A stretch of 64,000 nt of DNA, from assembly GCF_000413435.1 (NCBI RefSeq), contig NZ_KE340326.1, positions 613,216 through 677,215 on the forward strand. Reading direction: 5' to 3'. This DNA comes from Campylobacter ureolyticus ACS-301-V-Sch3b. Lineage in GTDB: Bacteria; Campylobacterota; Campylobacteria; Campylobacterales; Campylobacteraceae. Under the pieces are notes generated by a model that was given only the letters and a program-made list of their open reading frames with translations, searched no databases and was not told the DNA's origin. Made by a program: the position numbers and the translations under genes. Positions 53,838 through 61,396 of this stretch are shown piece by piece (within the stretch, counting starts at the first letter, position 1; each line of letters begins with the position of its first letter).

Positions 53838-54248
53838 ATGGATTTAAAAAATATGGGAGAGCCAAAGATAAAAATAGTTGCAATGCCAAGAGACACAAAT
53901 CCTGCTGGAAATATATTTGGCGGATGGATACTAGCTCAAATAGATAAAGCCGGGGCAGTTGCAGCAAGGGAAGTTGCACCAATTAGAGTTGTAACTATCT
54001 CATTTAAAGAAGTTATTTTTAAAGAACCTGTTTTTGTTGGAGACTTAGTCAGTTGCTATGCAAAAATCATAGGAGTTGGAAAAACATCTATAAGGGTAAA
54101 AGTTGATGTTATAGTTCAAAGACTAAATGAAGATAATAAAGTTGTTAAAATACCAGTAACAAGTGCAGAAGTAACCTATGTAAGCGTTGATAGGGCAGGG
54201 AACAAAAGAGTTATTGATGAGGATTTAAAAAAGCTTTGTGGATTTTAA
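53838..54248 (+). CDS. YciA-type acyl-CoA thioesterase
   Basis: Hotdog-fold acyl-CoA hydrolase, 136 residues. The N-terminal AMPRDTNPAGNIFGGWILAQ with IDKAGAVAA carries the catalytic Asn/Asp of the family; VVTISFKEVIFKEPVFVGDL and GKTSIRVKVDVIVQR complete the fold. C. jejuni Cj0915, the position orthologue, is a YciA-type thioesterase with broad substrate range. Divergent from ciaB. Confidence 0.92.
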   Translation: MDLKNMGEPKIKIVAMPRDTNPAGNIFGGWILAQIDKAGAVAAREVAPIRVVTISFKEVIFKEPVFVGDLVSCYAKIIGVGKTSIRVKVDVIVQRLNEDNKVVKIPVTSAEVTYVSVDRAGNKRVIDEDLKKLCGF

Positions 54249-54273
54249 ATTTAATTAAGGTAAAAAAGAGAAA

Positions 54274-54300
54274 ATTTAGGAGAAGTATTTTCTCCTAAAT
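54274..54300. terminator. Bidirectional terminator between thioesterase and rubrerythrin genes
   Basis: Eleven-base-pair stem ATTTAGGAGAA / TTCTCCTAAAT, GTATT loop, between convergent stops, with AT-rich flanks on both sides. Confidence 0.65.
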
Positions 54301-54320
54301 GTTATTATAAATTTTTGATT

Positions 54321-54965
54321 TTACCCTAAAAATTCTCTTTTAAAATACTCTTTTGGAGCTTTACATAAAGGACAGGCACCAGGAGCTTTTTTGCCACGAT
54401 GAACATGACCGCAAACTTCACAAACCCAAACATCTTCTTCCCCGCTTTCAAAAAAGCCTTCATTTTCAAGCATTTTTTTGAGTTCTAAATACTCTCTTTC
54501 GTGCTCAACTTCAACTTTTGCAATAGCTTTAAAAAGTCTTGCAACATCTTTTTTTCCTTCATCTTCAGCTATTTTTGCAAAATCTGGATACATCTCTTCG
54601 TGTTCAAATCTCTCTCCAGCTGCTGCATCAAGTAAGTTTTTATCCATTTTATCAAGAGGTATATTAGCCATTTCATGATGTTTTTTAAGCTCAGCTCTTG
54701 CATGCCATTTTTCATTTTCAGCTGCTTCATAAAAATGCTTTGCGATAGCGTGATATCCAGCTTCTTTAGCCAAATCTCCATATAAATCATATTTATTTCT
54801 AGCCATTGACTCACCGGCAAATGCTTTCATCAAATTTACAGAAGTTAAATCAGTTGTTATGCATTCCATCTCTTCGCCGCAGCATACTAGTTTTCCGCCG
54901 CCAACTTTTTGAACTTCAACTTCATTACCACATTTATGGCATTTGTAAGTTTCGTATTGTCTCAT
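54321..54965 (-). CDS. Desulforubrerythrin (desulforedoxin-rubrerythrin hybrid)
   Basis: Non-heme diiron peroxidase of 214 residues with three iron sites. N-terminal desulforedoxin-like domain ([20 protein letters not shown]... CC), central four-helix ferritin-like diiron domain with repeated ExxH ([36 protein letters not shown]), and C-terminal rubredoxin domain (VCEVCGHV... CPLCKAP). It matches C. jejuni Rrc/desulforubrerythrin (about 215 residues). Start ATG 54965 is preferred because AAAGG lies 7 nt upstream; ATG 54968 is adjacent. It detoxifies peroxide under low oxygen. A consensus-like promoter and a palindrome lie upstream. Confidence 0.94.
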   Translation of the reverse strand: MRQYETYKCHKCGNEVEVQKVGGGKLVCCGEEMECITTDLTSVNLMKAFAGESMARNKYDLYGDLAKEAGYHAIAKHFYEAAENEKWHARAELKKHHEMANIPLDKMDKNLLDAAAGERFEHEEMYPDFAKIAEDEGKKDVARLFKAIAKVEVEHEREYLELKKMLENEGFFESGEEDVWVCEVCGHVHRGKKAPGACPLCKAPKEYFKREFLG

Positions 54966-54995
54966 CATTAAACCTTTCATTATCAAAATCAACAG

Positions 54996-55024
54996 ATTTT
55001 ATCATATTAAAAAAAATTTGTCAA
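54996..55024 (-). promoter_or_regulatory. Promoter of the rubrerythrin gene
   Basis: On the minus strand TTGACA (55024-55019), 17-bp spacer, TAAAAT (55001-54996): a near-consensus sigma70 promoter, rare in this AT-rich genome, where a -35 is usually absent. The start codon is 31 bp downstream. Confidence 0.7.
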
Positions 55025-55036
55025 TAATAAAATTTA

Positions 55037-55053
55037 TTGATACTAAGTATCAA
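55037..55053. promoter_or_regulatory. Palindromic operator candidate upstream of rubrerythrin
   Basis: TTGATACTAAGTATCAA, perfect 8-1-8 inverted repeat, ending 13 bp upstream of the -35 box. The position would suit an activator or an upstream repressor site. It is not a textbook Fur/PerR box; the ACT..AGT core faintly recalls MarR/DUF24 (HxlR)-type redox regulators. The regulator is unknown. Confidence 0.6.
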
Positions 55054-55140
55054 ACAAAATATTAAAAGTAGTTTGAAATATCAAGTAAATTCTAAGTTTT
55101 AAGAAATTTGATATTTGTGATTTTATATTATTTTTGTGTA

Positions 55141-55170
55141 AAAGATGTGCGAACACATCTTTTTTGTATT
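55141..55170 (-). terminator. Terminator after the dUTPase gene
   Basis: Perfect 9-bp stem AAAGATGTG / CACATCTTT with CGAA loop (UUCG on the minus strand, a stable tetraloop), with T-runs on both sides. It lies about 60 bp past the dUTPase stop and probably ends that transcript before the rubrerythrin promoter. Confidence 0.75.
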
Positions 55171-55220
55171 TTGTAGTTTTTATAACTATGTATTCAAAAT
55201 TTATATATTGTTTTTAAAAT

Positions 55221-55913
55221 TTATTTTTTGATTTTTTTATAATTTTCATCAAGTTTTTTATAAATTTCATCCATATTTATAATGCCTGAGTTTAAAATTT
55301 GACTTAATACTTCGTTATCTTCTTTGCCATTCCAAATTTTTACATAAGTTCCGTTTTGATATCCATGATCTTGTCTAAATTTGTTTAACACATTTTTGCC
55401 AACATATTTTTTGAAAAGCTCATTTAAATTTAAGCCGCATTTAAGTGAAAGTCTAAAAAAGTTAGTTAAAAGCTCATGAATTTTAAGCTCAAAACCACTG
55501 CATTCATGTATTATGATCTCAATATCGTTAATAATTTCATATAAATTATACTCGCTCATGCTATAAGCTTCAAGTGTAAAATCCCTAAATCCACTAACTG
55601 AAATAATATCTTTTACAATATCATCAATGTTTTTATTAGGATATGCTTTTTCTAATACTAAGCTCATTATAAAATGCCAAATATCAGTTAGTTCAATCTT
55701 TATATTTTCACTATTTGCTTTTTGGTTTATGCTTTTCCAGTGTTTCCATGAAAAGCTATCGATTAGTTCAGCACACTCCATATAAATACATCTTTTCCAA
55801 TTTATGAGTTTGCCATTTTGTGCGGTTCCTTCTTCCCATTTTTTGCCATTTGTTTCATCATTTAGTCGTTGTTGCATTAAAAACATCTGTTTTAGAATTT
55901 CTACATTTTCCAT
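55221..55913 (-). CDS. dut: Dimeric dUTPase (all-alpha)
   Basis: dUTP diphosphatase of the all-alpha NTP pyrophosphohydrolase superfamily, 230 residues, as in C. jejuni (Cj1451) and kinetoplastids rather than the trimeric beta-type Dut. Metal-binding helices are MECAELIDSFSWKHWK (ExxE-type) and IELTDIWHFIMSLVLE (ExxxD-type). It keeps uracil out of DNA, complementing ung at 8.2-8.9 kb. Divergent from the YhbP-like gene. Confidence 0.9.
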   Translation of the reverse strand: MENVEILKQMFLMQQRLNDETNGKKWEEGTAQNGKLINWKRCIYMECAELIDSFSWKHWKSINQKANSENIKIELTDIWHFIMSLVLEKAYPNKNIDDIVKDIISVSGFRDFTLEAYSMSEYNLYEIINDIEIIIHECSGFELKIHELLTNFFRLSLKCGLNLNELFKKYVGKNVLNKFRQDHGYQNGTYVKIWNGKEDNEVLSQILNSGIINMDEIYKKLDENYKKIKK

Positions 55914-55991
55914 TAAATTTCCTTAATATTTTCATTAAATTATACAAAAAATTTGCTATTATTTAGTAAATTTATAAAAAAGGCAAAAAAG

Positions 55992-56402
55992 TTGTATGAA
56001 GAAATAGATAAATTTGTAAAAAAAATGCACCTTTTATCTTTTTGCGTGAGTTTTGATAATAAGCCATATTGCGCAAGTGCATTTTATGCTTATGATGAAA
56101 AAAATTCAAGTTTAATTTTTGCTTCAGATGAAAAAACAAACCATATTCAAATGGCTTTAAAAAATCCAATTCTCTCAGGAATAATACATCTTGATACAAA
56201 AATAGTTGGAAATATTAAAGGCATTCAGCTTTTAGGCGAGTTTAAAAAGGCTAATGAAGAGCAAAAAAAAATTTATTTTAAAAGATTTCCTTATGCGCTT
56301 GCTTTAAAACCAAGTATTTGGTGTATGGAAATTTCGTGGGCGAAATTTACAAATAACAAGGCTATTTTTGGTAAGAAATTAATTTGGGAAAAAGCAAAAT
56401 AA
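55992..56402 (+). CDS. YhbP-like pyridoxamine 5'-phosphate oxidase-fold protein
   Basis: A 136-residue protein of the UPF0306/YhbP group with the split-barrel flavin-binding fold (LSFCVSFDNKPYCASAFYAY... SSLIFASDEKTNHIQMAL... GIQLLGEFKKAN). Function unknown; probably a flavin-binding protein. TTG 55992 is preferred: AAAGG lies 8 nt upstream, and the upstream in-frame codons back to 55953 lack a ribosome-binding site. Confidence 0.78.
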   Translation: MYEEIDKFVKKMHLLSFCVSFDNKPYCASAFYAYDEKNSSLIFASDEKTNHIQMALKNPILSGIIHLDTKIVGNIKGIQLLGEFKKANEEQKKIYFKRFPYALALKPSIWCMEISWAKFTNNKAIFGKKLIWEKAK

Positions 56403-56413
56403 ATGCTTTTTCC
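56387..56413. terminator. Bidirectional terminator between YhbP-like gene and luxS
   Basis: Perfect 10-bp stem GGAAAAAGCA / TGCTTTTTCC with AAATAAA loop, spanning the YhbP-like stop; luxS converges from the other side. Confidence 0.65.
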
Positions 56414-56418
56414 TTAGT

Positions 56419-56913
56419 TTATATATCTTTTAAAGCAATTTCATCATTGTTTATAATACAAATTCCTTTATTTAGAACATTTTGAGCTATTTCTTTAGCT
56501 TCTTTTAAACTATGCATAGAAGCAGTTCCACACTGATAAATGTTAAGTTCTGGGATATCACTTTGTGAAGCTACATTTAAAACATCTTTCATTGAGTTTT
56601 CCCAAGCTTTTATAACTTTATCAATATTTGGACTTCCTATTAAACTCATGTAAAAACCAGTTCTACAGCCCATTGGTGAAATATCTATTATCTCAACATC
56701 TTTACTATTTAGGTGTTCTCTCATAAAGCCTGCAAAAAGATGTTCTAATGTATGCGTTCCAGCCTCGCTCATAATCTCTTTATTTGGCAGGCAAAATCTT
56801 AAATCATAAACACTTATAATATCTCCTTTTGGGGTTTTCATGGTTTTGGCAAGTCTTACTCCTGGAGCTTTCATTTTTGTATGATCAACTTTAAAACTAT
56901 CAAGTAGTGGCAT
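56419..56913 (-). CDS. luxS: S-ribosylhomocysteine lyase LuxS
   Basis: Cleaves S-ribosylhomocysteine to homocysteine and the autoinducer-2 precursor, 164 residues. Metal ligands His54 and His58 in HTLEH and Cys128 in [10 protein letters not shown]; catalytic Cys83 in [10 protein letters not shown]. It lies 12 bp after ppx/gppA in the same direction and may be the last gene of the cosR-kinase-ppx-luxS transcript. Not all Campylobacter species carry luxS. Confidence 0.96.
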   Translation of the reverse strand: MPLLDSFKVDHTKMKAPGVRLAKTMKTPKGDIISVYDLRFCLPNKEIMSEAGTHTLEHLFAGFMREHLNSKDVEIIDISPMGCRTGFYMSLIGSPNIDKVIKAWENSMKDVLNVASQSDIPELNIYQCGTASMHSLKEAKEIAQNVLNKGICIINNDEIALKDI

Positions 56914-56925
56914 TTTTATTCCTTT

Positions 56926-58374
56926 TTAATTAAATGTAATTGCAAAAATTCCTGGTTTTTGCATTTTTTTAATAGTGTCTTTTATATATTCATCTTCTTT
57001 TAACCCATAAATTTCAAGCGTTTTATTTTTGTAGCTAAGGCTTACATTTTTTATATCACTATAGTCTAAAATCGTAGCTAGTTTTAAAATAAAACTTAGC
57101 CAAATAACTGAGTTTTCATCAGGCAATAACTCTTTTAATTCTTCATATTCAATCTGGCTTATTACTCTTTTGCCATTTTGTTTTATTATCGTTGCAATTA
57201 GGGCTTTTTCTTTATGTGTATAGCCATAATTAAGTGCGTTTAAGATAATAAAATTAGCATTTAAATGCTTTGAGTAAAAACCTATTTTTCTTCCAATGTC
57301 GGCGAGTTTTGAGGCTGCTAAAAGATCATTTATATAAATTTCACTAACTTTATGAAGTGGTTTTAGGGTATAAAAAAGCTCTTTTGAAAATTTAGTTATA
57401 TTTGGACGATTTTGAGTTATAAACCTATCTTGCAAGCTTTTTAAAGATGGATTAAAATTTCCAGGAAATTTTGCATTTTTGCCTATTAAATTTGTTAAAA
57501 AAACTCCCTCTCTAACACCAACTCCACTTGTAATTATCTCTTTTGCTTTTAGAATATCAGCAACTTTTTTGAAAATATAAGCTCCACCTCTTATCGTATC
57601 AAAACGATCTTTTTTTATAAAAAAGTTTCCCAAATCTGATATTTTTGAAGAATAAATTTTTTCTATAAAGCCTTTTTCTTTTTCATAATTATAAGAAAAG
57701 CCATGAACCATTTTTAAAGGATAGTTTCTTCTTTGGATAATTGCATTTGAAATGGCTCTTAAACTTCCTCCAATTGAGATAATTGTATTGTTTTGAAAAT
57801 CTTTAGAAATTTTATCTGTTAGTTCTTTAACAAACTCATCAAGTCCATTTAAATTTTCTTTATCATAAAAAAGCTCTTTTAATCTTACAGTTCCTAAATT
57901 TAAAGAAAATGTTTTTACAACTTTTCCATTTTCTATTTTAGCAAGTTCTGTAGATCCTCCACCAATATCAACAGTTGTTGCATTATTTGGGTATTTTACA
58001 AGTCTTGCTGCTCCAAAACCGCCATAATATGCTTCCATATCGCCATCTACAACTTTTAGGTTAATACCAAGTTTTTTAACCATATTTATAAACTCATTTG
58101 CATTTTTTGCATCTCTTAAAGCTGATGTTCCAACGGCTAGAATTTTTTGAATTTTATATCTATTTAGTATCTTTCTAAACTCCACAAAAGCGCCAAAGCA
58201 CTTTTTCATAGCATCTTCTTGGATAATTCCACTATGCTCATAAGCTCTTTCACCAAGTCTTACTTTCATTTTGTATTCACCAAGTATGTAAAATCCAAGC
58301 CTACTAGTTCTTCCAAAAATTACCATTCTTGCTGAGTTTGAGCCAAGGTCAATAACTGCTACTTTTTTCGTCAT
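56926..58374 (-). CDS. Ppx/GppA family exopolyphosphatase
   Basis: Exopolyphosphatase/guanosine pentaphosphate phosphohydrolase, 482 residues, in the actin-like ATPase fold. Phosphate-binding loops AVIDLGSNSARMVIF and ATTVDIGGGSTELAKI; the C-terminal ~180 residues form the HD-like helical domain. It hydrolyses polyphosphate or pppGpp; the choice between them cannot be made here. It starts within the last 4 bp of the sensor kinase gene. C. jejuni has its orthologue close to cosR (Cj0353c). Confidence 0.9.
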   Translation of the reverse strand: MTKKVAVIDLGSNSARMVIFGRTSRLGFYILGEYKMKVRLGERAYEHSGIIQEDAMKKCFGAFVEFRKILNRYKIQKILAVGTSALRDAKNANEFINMVKKLGINLKVVDGDMEAYYGGFGAARLVKYPNNATTVDIGGGSTELAKIENGKVVKTFSLNLGTVRLKELFYDKENLNGLDEFVKELTDKISKDFQNNTIISIGGSLRAISNAIIQRRNYPLKMVHGFSYNYEKEKGFIEKIYSSKISDLGNFFIKKDRFDTIRGGAYIFKKVADILKAKEIITSGVGVREGVFLTNLIGKNAKFPGNFNPSLKSLQDRFITQNRPNITKFSKELFYTLKPLHKVSEIYINDLLAASKLADIGRKIGFYSKHLNANFIILNALNYGYTHKEKALIATIIKQNGKRVISQIEYEELKELLPDENSVIWLSFILKLATILDYSDIKNVSLSYKNKTLEIYGLKEDEYIKDTIKKMQKPGIFAITFN

Positions 58375-59669
58375 TTAAAAGCCTTATTTAATTTTTTACT
58401 TGTTTTTGAAATTGGAATTTTAATAGTTGCAATGACTCCTTTTTGATCATTTCTATTTTTAAGTGAAATTTGGGCATTCATCGCATCGGCTGCACCTTTT
58501 GCTAAAAATAATCCAAGTCCAGCACCGCTTTTATTACCACTTCGTTTAAATGGCGCAAAAAGATCTAAGCTTTCATCTATTCCAATTCCCTCATCAACAA
58601 CATCAAGTTTAAAATAATCATCCAAAATAGTGCTTTTTATGATAATAGCTGAGTTTTGCGGTGAAAATTTAATAGCATTTTGAATGAAATTTTGGATAAT
58701 ATGTAAAAATAAATTTGGTTGAATACTCATAAAAAACTCATCTGGTTTTAATTTTGTAATTATTGCCTTATCTTTTGATTGTGCTAGTATCTTAAAATTT
58801 AAACAAGTTTCATTTATAAGTTTTATAATATCAATTTCAACAGGCTTTTCAAATTGCGCACCTTCTTGCCTGCCAATTTCTAAAATTGAGCTTATCATTT
58901 TATTCATATTATCAATTGAAATATTATTATTTTTTAAAGCTTCTATATATTTTTCATTTTCCCTTGGCTTTAAAAGAGTAACTTCATTTTTAGTTTTCAT
59001 AACTGCAAGTGGAGTTTTTAACTCATGCGCAATGCCTATAAAAAGTTCTTTTTGATATCCTATAAAAGTGTGAATTCTATCAATAAGCCTATTTATACCC
59101 ATTCCAAGGGGCTTAAATTCTAGTGGAATTTCATTTTCATCTATGTGATCAAGTGCTATTTCATTAAGTTTTGAAAGCTTGGCTGAAAGAAGCTTAATAG
59201 GAATTAAAAGAGATCTTGATAAAAATAGAGCAAAAAACAAAATTAAAAATATCATGGTTGCATTTATAATAATAATATCAGTTAATACTTGAGAAACTAA
59301 TTTGTTATAAAAAGTTGTGTCTGTATCAAGTATGATGATGCTATTTTTATAGGGATATTCGAGCATAAGAGATGATTTTTCTTCTGTTTTTATGCTTGTA
59401 TATTTTGGCTTTTTTAGATTTTTTTCATTTTGAATTATTTTTGCATTTATTGGCGTGTGACCAAGCTCTTTTATATAAAAGTTAAAACTATTAGTTATAT
59501 TTTGAGATGATAGTTTTATAGCTTCTTGGTTTAAAACCTGCACCACTGTTTCAAAAATATTTATTTTTATATAGTGGTAAAGCATAGTTGAAAATATTAA
59601 AATTAGCATCGAAGAACCCGATGCTAACTGAATGATAAATTTAGTTCTTAAACTTTTTTGGGAAAGCAA
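58371..59669 (-). CDS. Sensor histidine kinase, partner of the CosR-type regulator
   Basis: Membrane histidine kinase of 432 residues. Two membrane spans (about 13-33 and 133-155) enclose a ~100-residue periplasmic sensor loop; a HAMP-like linker follows. The HisKA motif FIGIAHELKTPLAVM has phospho-acceptor His215. The HATPase_c domain has N box NFIQNAIKFSP, G1 DEGIGID and G2 GAGLGLFLAKG. The start overlaps the response-regulator stop by 22 bp and the stop overlaps ppx/gppA by 4 bp. In C. jejuni this position after cosR holds a ferredoxin gene (fdxB) as I recall, and CosR is an orphan. Confidence 0.9.
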   Translation of the reverse strand: MLSQKSLRTKFIIQLASGSSMLILIFSTMLYHYIKINIFETVVQVLNQEAIKLSSQNITNSFNFYIKELGHTPINAKIIQNEKNLKKPKYTSIKTEEKSSLMLEYPYKNSIIILDTDTTFYNKLVSQVLTDIIIINATMIFLILFFALFLSRSLLIPIKLLSAKLSKLNEIALDHIDENEIPLEFKPLGMGINRLIDRIHTFIGYQKELFIGIAHELKTPLAVMKTKNEVTLLKPRENEKYIEALKNNNISIDNMNKMISSILEIGRQEGAQFEKPVEIDIIKLINETCLNFKILAQSKDKAIITKLKPDEFFMSIQPNLFLHIIQNFIQNAIKFSPQNSAIIIKSTILDDYFKLDVVDEGIGIDESLDLFAPFKRSGNKSGAGLGLFLAKGAADAMNAQISLKNRNDQKGVIATIKIPISKTSKKLNKAFK

Positions 59670-60319
59670 AATCTATATCCGCGTCTTCTTACAGTTTCTA
59701 TTGTTGATATATTTAAAGGTTTATCCATTTTTTGTCTAATTTGATTTATTGCTACTTCAATCACATTTGGAGTAACAAGTTCTGGTTCTTCCCAAATCGC
59801 ATCAAGGAGTTGTTCTTTTGAGACTATTTGATCACTATGTCTTGCAAGATGAGTTAAAACCTCAAATGGTTTTCCTTTTAATTCTACTTCTTGATCTTTA
59901 TAAATTATTTTTTCCTCATCTGGATCTATTGTAAGTTCGCCTATTTGGATTACATTTGTACCGCCAAATCTAAGTTGAACTTCAATTCTAGCTAGCAAAA
60001 TATCAAAATCAAATGGTTTTTTTATATAATCACTTGCTCCTGCTTTTAATGCTTTTATTTCGCTTTCTTTATCTTCTTTTGCTGATAGCATTACAACTGC
60101 AGTTCTAGGACATTTTTGTTTTATAATGTTGATAAGATCAATTCCATCTCCATCAGGAAGCATCCAGTCTGCTAGAACTAAATCATAGTTTCTTATGCCG
60201 ATATAATACTCAGCATCTTTGAAGTTTTCAGCACAGTCTGCTTGATAACCAAATTCTTGCAAACCTTCGGCAATTGTTTTATTTAGAGTAACTTCATCTT
60301 CTACTATCAAAATTCTCAT
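59648..60319 (-). CDS. cosR: CosR/HsrA-type OmpR-family response regulator with conserved Asp51
   Basis: OmpR-type regulator, 223 residues. The DNA-binding half (about 120-223, including KGKPFEVLTHLARHSDQIVS and the ending RRRGYRFCFPKK) is nearly identical to C. jejuni CosR as I remember it, and plsY-folB-cosR-ppx synteny agrees. The receiver has the acidic pair Glu7/Asp8, Asp51 (LVLADWMLPDGDG), a Thr/Ser-type switch (VVMLSAKED) and Lys100 (DYIKKPFD), so it looks phosphorylatable. C. jejuni CosR is an essential atypical regulator with Asn at that position. The kinase gene overlaps by 22 bp. Probably controls oxidative-stress and efflux genes. Confidence 0.88.
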   Translation of the reverse strand: MRILIVEDEVTLNKTIAEGLQEFGYQADCAENFKDAEYYIGIRNYDLVLADWMLPDGDGIDLINIIKQKCPRTAVVMLSAKEDKESEIKALKAGASDYIKKPFDFDILLARIEVQLRFGGTNVIQIGELTIDPDEEKIIYKDQEVELKGKPFEVLTHLARHSDQIVSKEQLLDAIWEEPELVTPNVIEVAINQIRQKMDKPLNISTIETVRRRGYRFCFPKKV

Positions 60320-60352
60320 TATACTTTCCTTAATTTTAAAATTATTTCAGTG

Positions 60353-60379
60353 ATTATAACAGAATTTAAGCTTAAATTC
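60353..60379 (-). promoter_or_regulatory. cosR promoter with overlapping 18-bp palindrome
   Basis: On the minus strand GAATTTAAGCTTAAATTC (60379-60362, perfect palindrome), then TGT and TATAAT (60358-60353), 33 bp before the cosR start. The palindrome fills the -14 to -31 region. TTTAAG/CTTAAA half-sites resemble those reported for HsrA/CosR-type regulators, so autoregulation is plausible. Confidence 0.6.
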
Positions 60380-60397
60380 AAGTTTTTTAAAAATATC

Positions 60398-60715
60398 TTA
60401 AAAAATTTCTTCTATCATTGCCCCAACATCTGCATTTTGTAAAATTTCTTTTTTTATAATTTTCATAGAAAAATAATTTATTGTTGGATATTTTTTTTTA
60501 AAAAAATCACAAAAATAATTTAAGGCATCTTCAACTTTTACAAATTTATTTTTATTAAACTCATTTTCTATAATTTCACAAACTAGCGCATAGTCGATAA
60601 ACTCATGAGCTTGAAATTTTGCATCTATTTTTATCTTTTGAGCTTTTGTTCGCTCAAACTCAAGCATTCCAATAATTGTTTTAAACTCTAAATTTTCAAT
60701 TAAAACAGTTATCAT
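60398..60715 (-). CDS. folB: Dihydroneopterin aldolase family protein
   Basis: Short FolB-like protein, 105 residues, for the folate pathway step dihydroneopterin to hydroxymethyldihydropterin. Family features: IGMLEFERTKAQKIKIDAKF near the N-terminus, DYALVCEIIE and the active-site-region MKIIKKEI. Slightly shorter and more divergent than E. coli FolB. Start overlaps the plsY stop by 4 bp. C. jejuni has the same plsY-folB-cosR order (Cj0357c-Cj0355c). Confidence 0.85.
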   Translation of the reverse strand: MITVLIENLEFKTIIGMLEFERTKAQKIKIDAKFQAHEFIDYALVCEIIENEFNKNKFVKVEDALNYFCDFFKKKYPTINYFSMKIIKKEILQNADVGAMIEEIF

Positions 60716-61350
60716 AAAACCTGTTTTTCCTCTTTAAAAATAAGTCTTTTAATATTTGGAATGTGTTTATAAAATACGATAAAAACAATTATTATGATTG
60801 GTGCGTGTGTGTTTATCGGTAAAATTTGTGGATGTATTATTAGTGAAAGAATTAAAAAAGTAAAAATTCCACTAAGTGATGCAATGGATGAAACTTTTAT
60901 AAATTTTCCTACCAAAAACCAAACAATTAAAGATAAAGCAACCTCAATTGGTAAGAATGCTGCAAAAACTCCATAGCTTGTTGCCACGCCTTTTCCACCT
61001 TCAAATTTTAAAAACGCACTAAAACAATGCCCCAACACAGCCATTACTGCCATCATCCATAAAACATTTTCATCAATTCCTGCAAATTTAGCAATAATAA
61101 TAGGCAAAAAGCCTTTTAATACATCGCAAATTATTGTAATAATTGCTATTTTTTTTGCATTTTTTAAATCAATATTTTTTAAAACTCTATAAACATTTGT
61201 TGCTCCAATGCTTTTGCTTCCTTCTTTTGTAATATCCACACTATAAAGAGACTTTACGATAATAACTCCAAATGGAATTGAAGCTATTAAATAAGCAGCC
61301 AAATAAAGCATAATATTTGGATTTGTTAAGAAATTTATTAATCCGTTCAC
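60712..61350 (-). CDS. plsY: Acyl-phosphate glycerol-3-phosphate acyltransferase PlsY
   Basis: Membrane acyltransferase making lysophosphatidic acid from acyl-phosphate, 212 residues with five spans. Three conserved cytoplasmic motifs are visible: YLIASIPFGVIIVKSL with the following GSKSIGATNVYR, KFEGGKGVATSYG, and HIPNIKRL near the C-terminus. ATGA overlap with folB. Confidence 0.95.
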   Translation of the reverse strand: MNGLINFLTNPNIMLYLAAYLIASIPFGVIIVKSLYSVDITKEGSKSIGATNVYRVLKNIDLKNAKKIAIITIICDVLKGFLPIIIAKFAGIDENVLWMMAVMAVLGHCFSAFLKFEGGKGVATSYGVFAAFLPIEVALSLIVWFLVGKFIKVSSIASLSGIFTFLILSLIIHPQILPINTHAPIIIIVFIVFYKHIPNIKRLIFKEEKQVL

Positions 61351-61396
61351 TGTTTTTCCTTTAAATTTTTAAGCCTAAAATTTTATCAAAACTATT

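Noticed and set aside
54569-54820. Second minus-strand open frame inside the rubrerythrin gene
   Set aside because: Out-of-frame shadow of a strongly conserved diiron protein; no independent ribosome-binding site.
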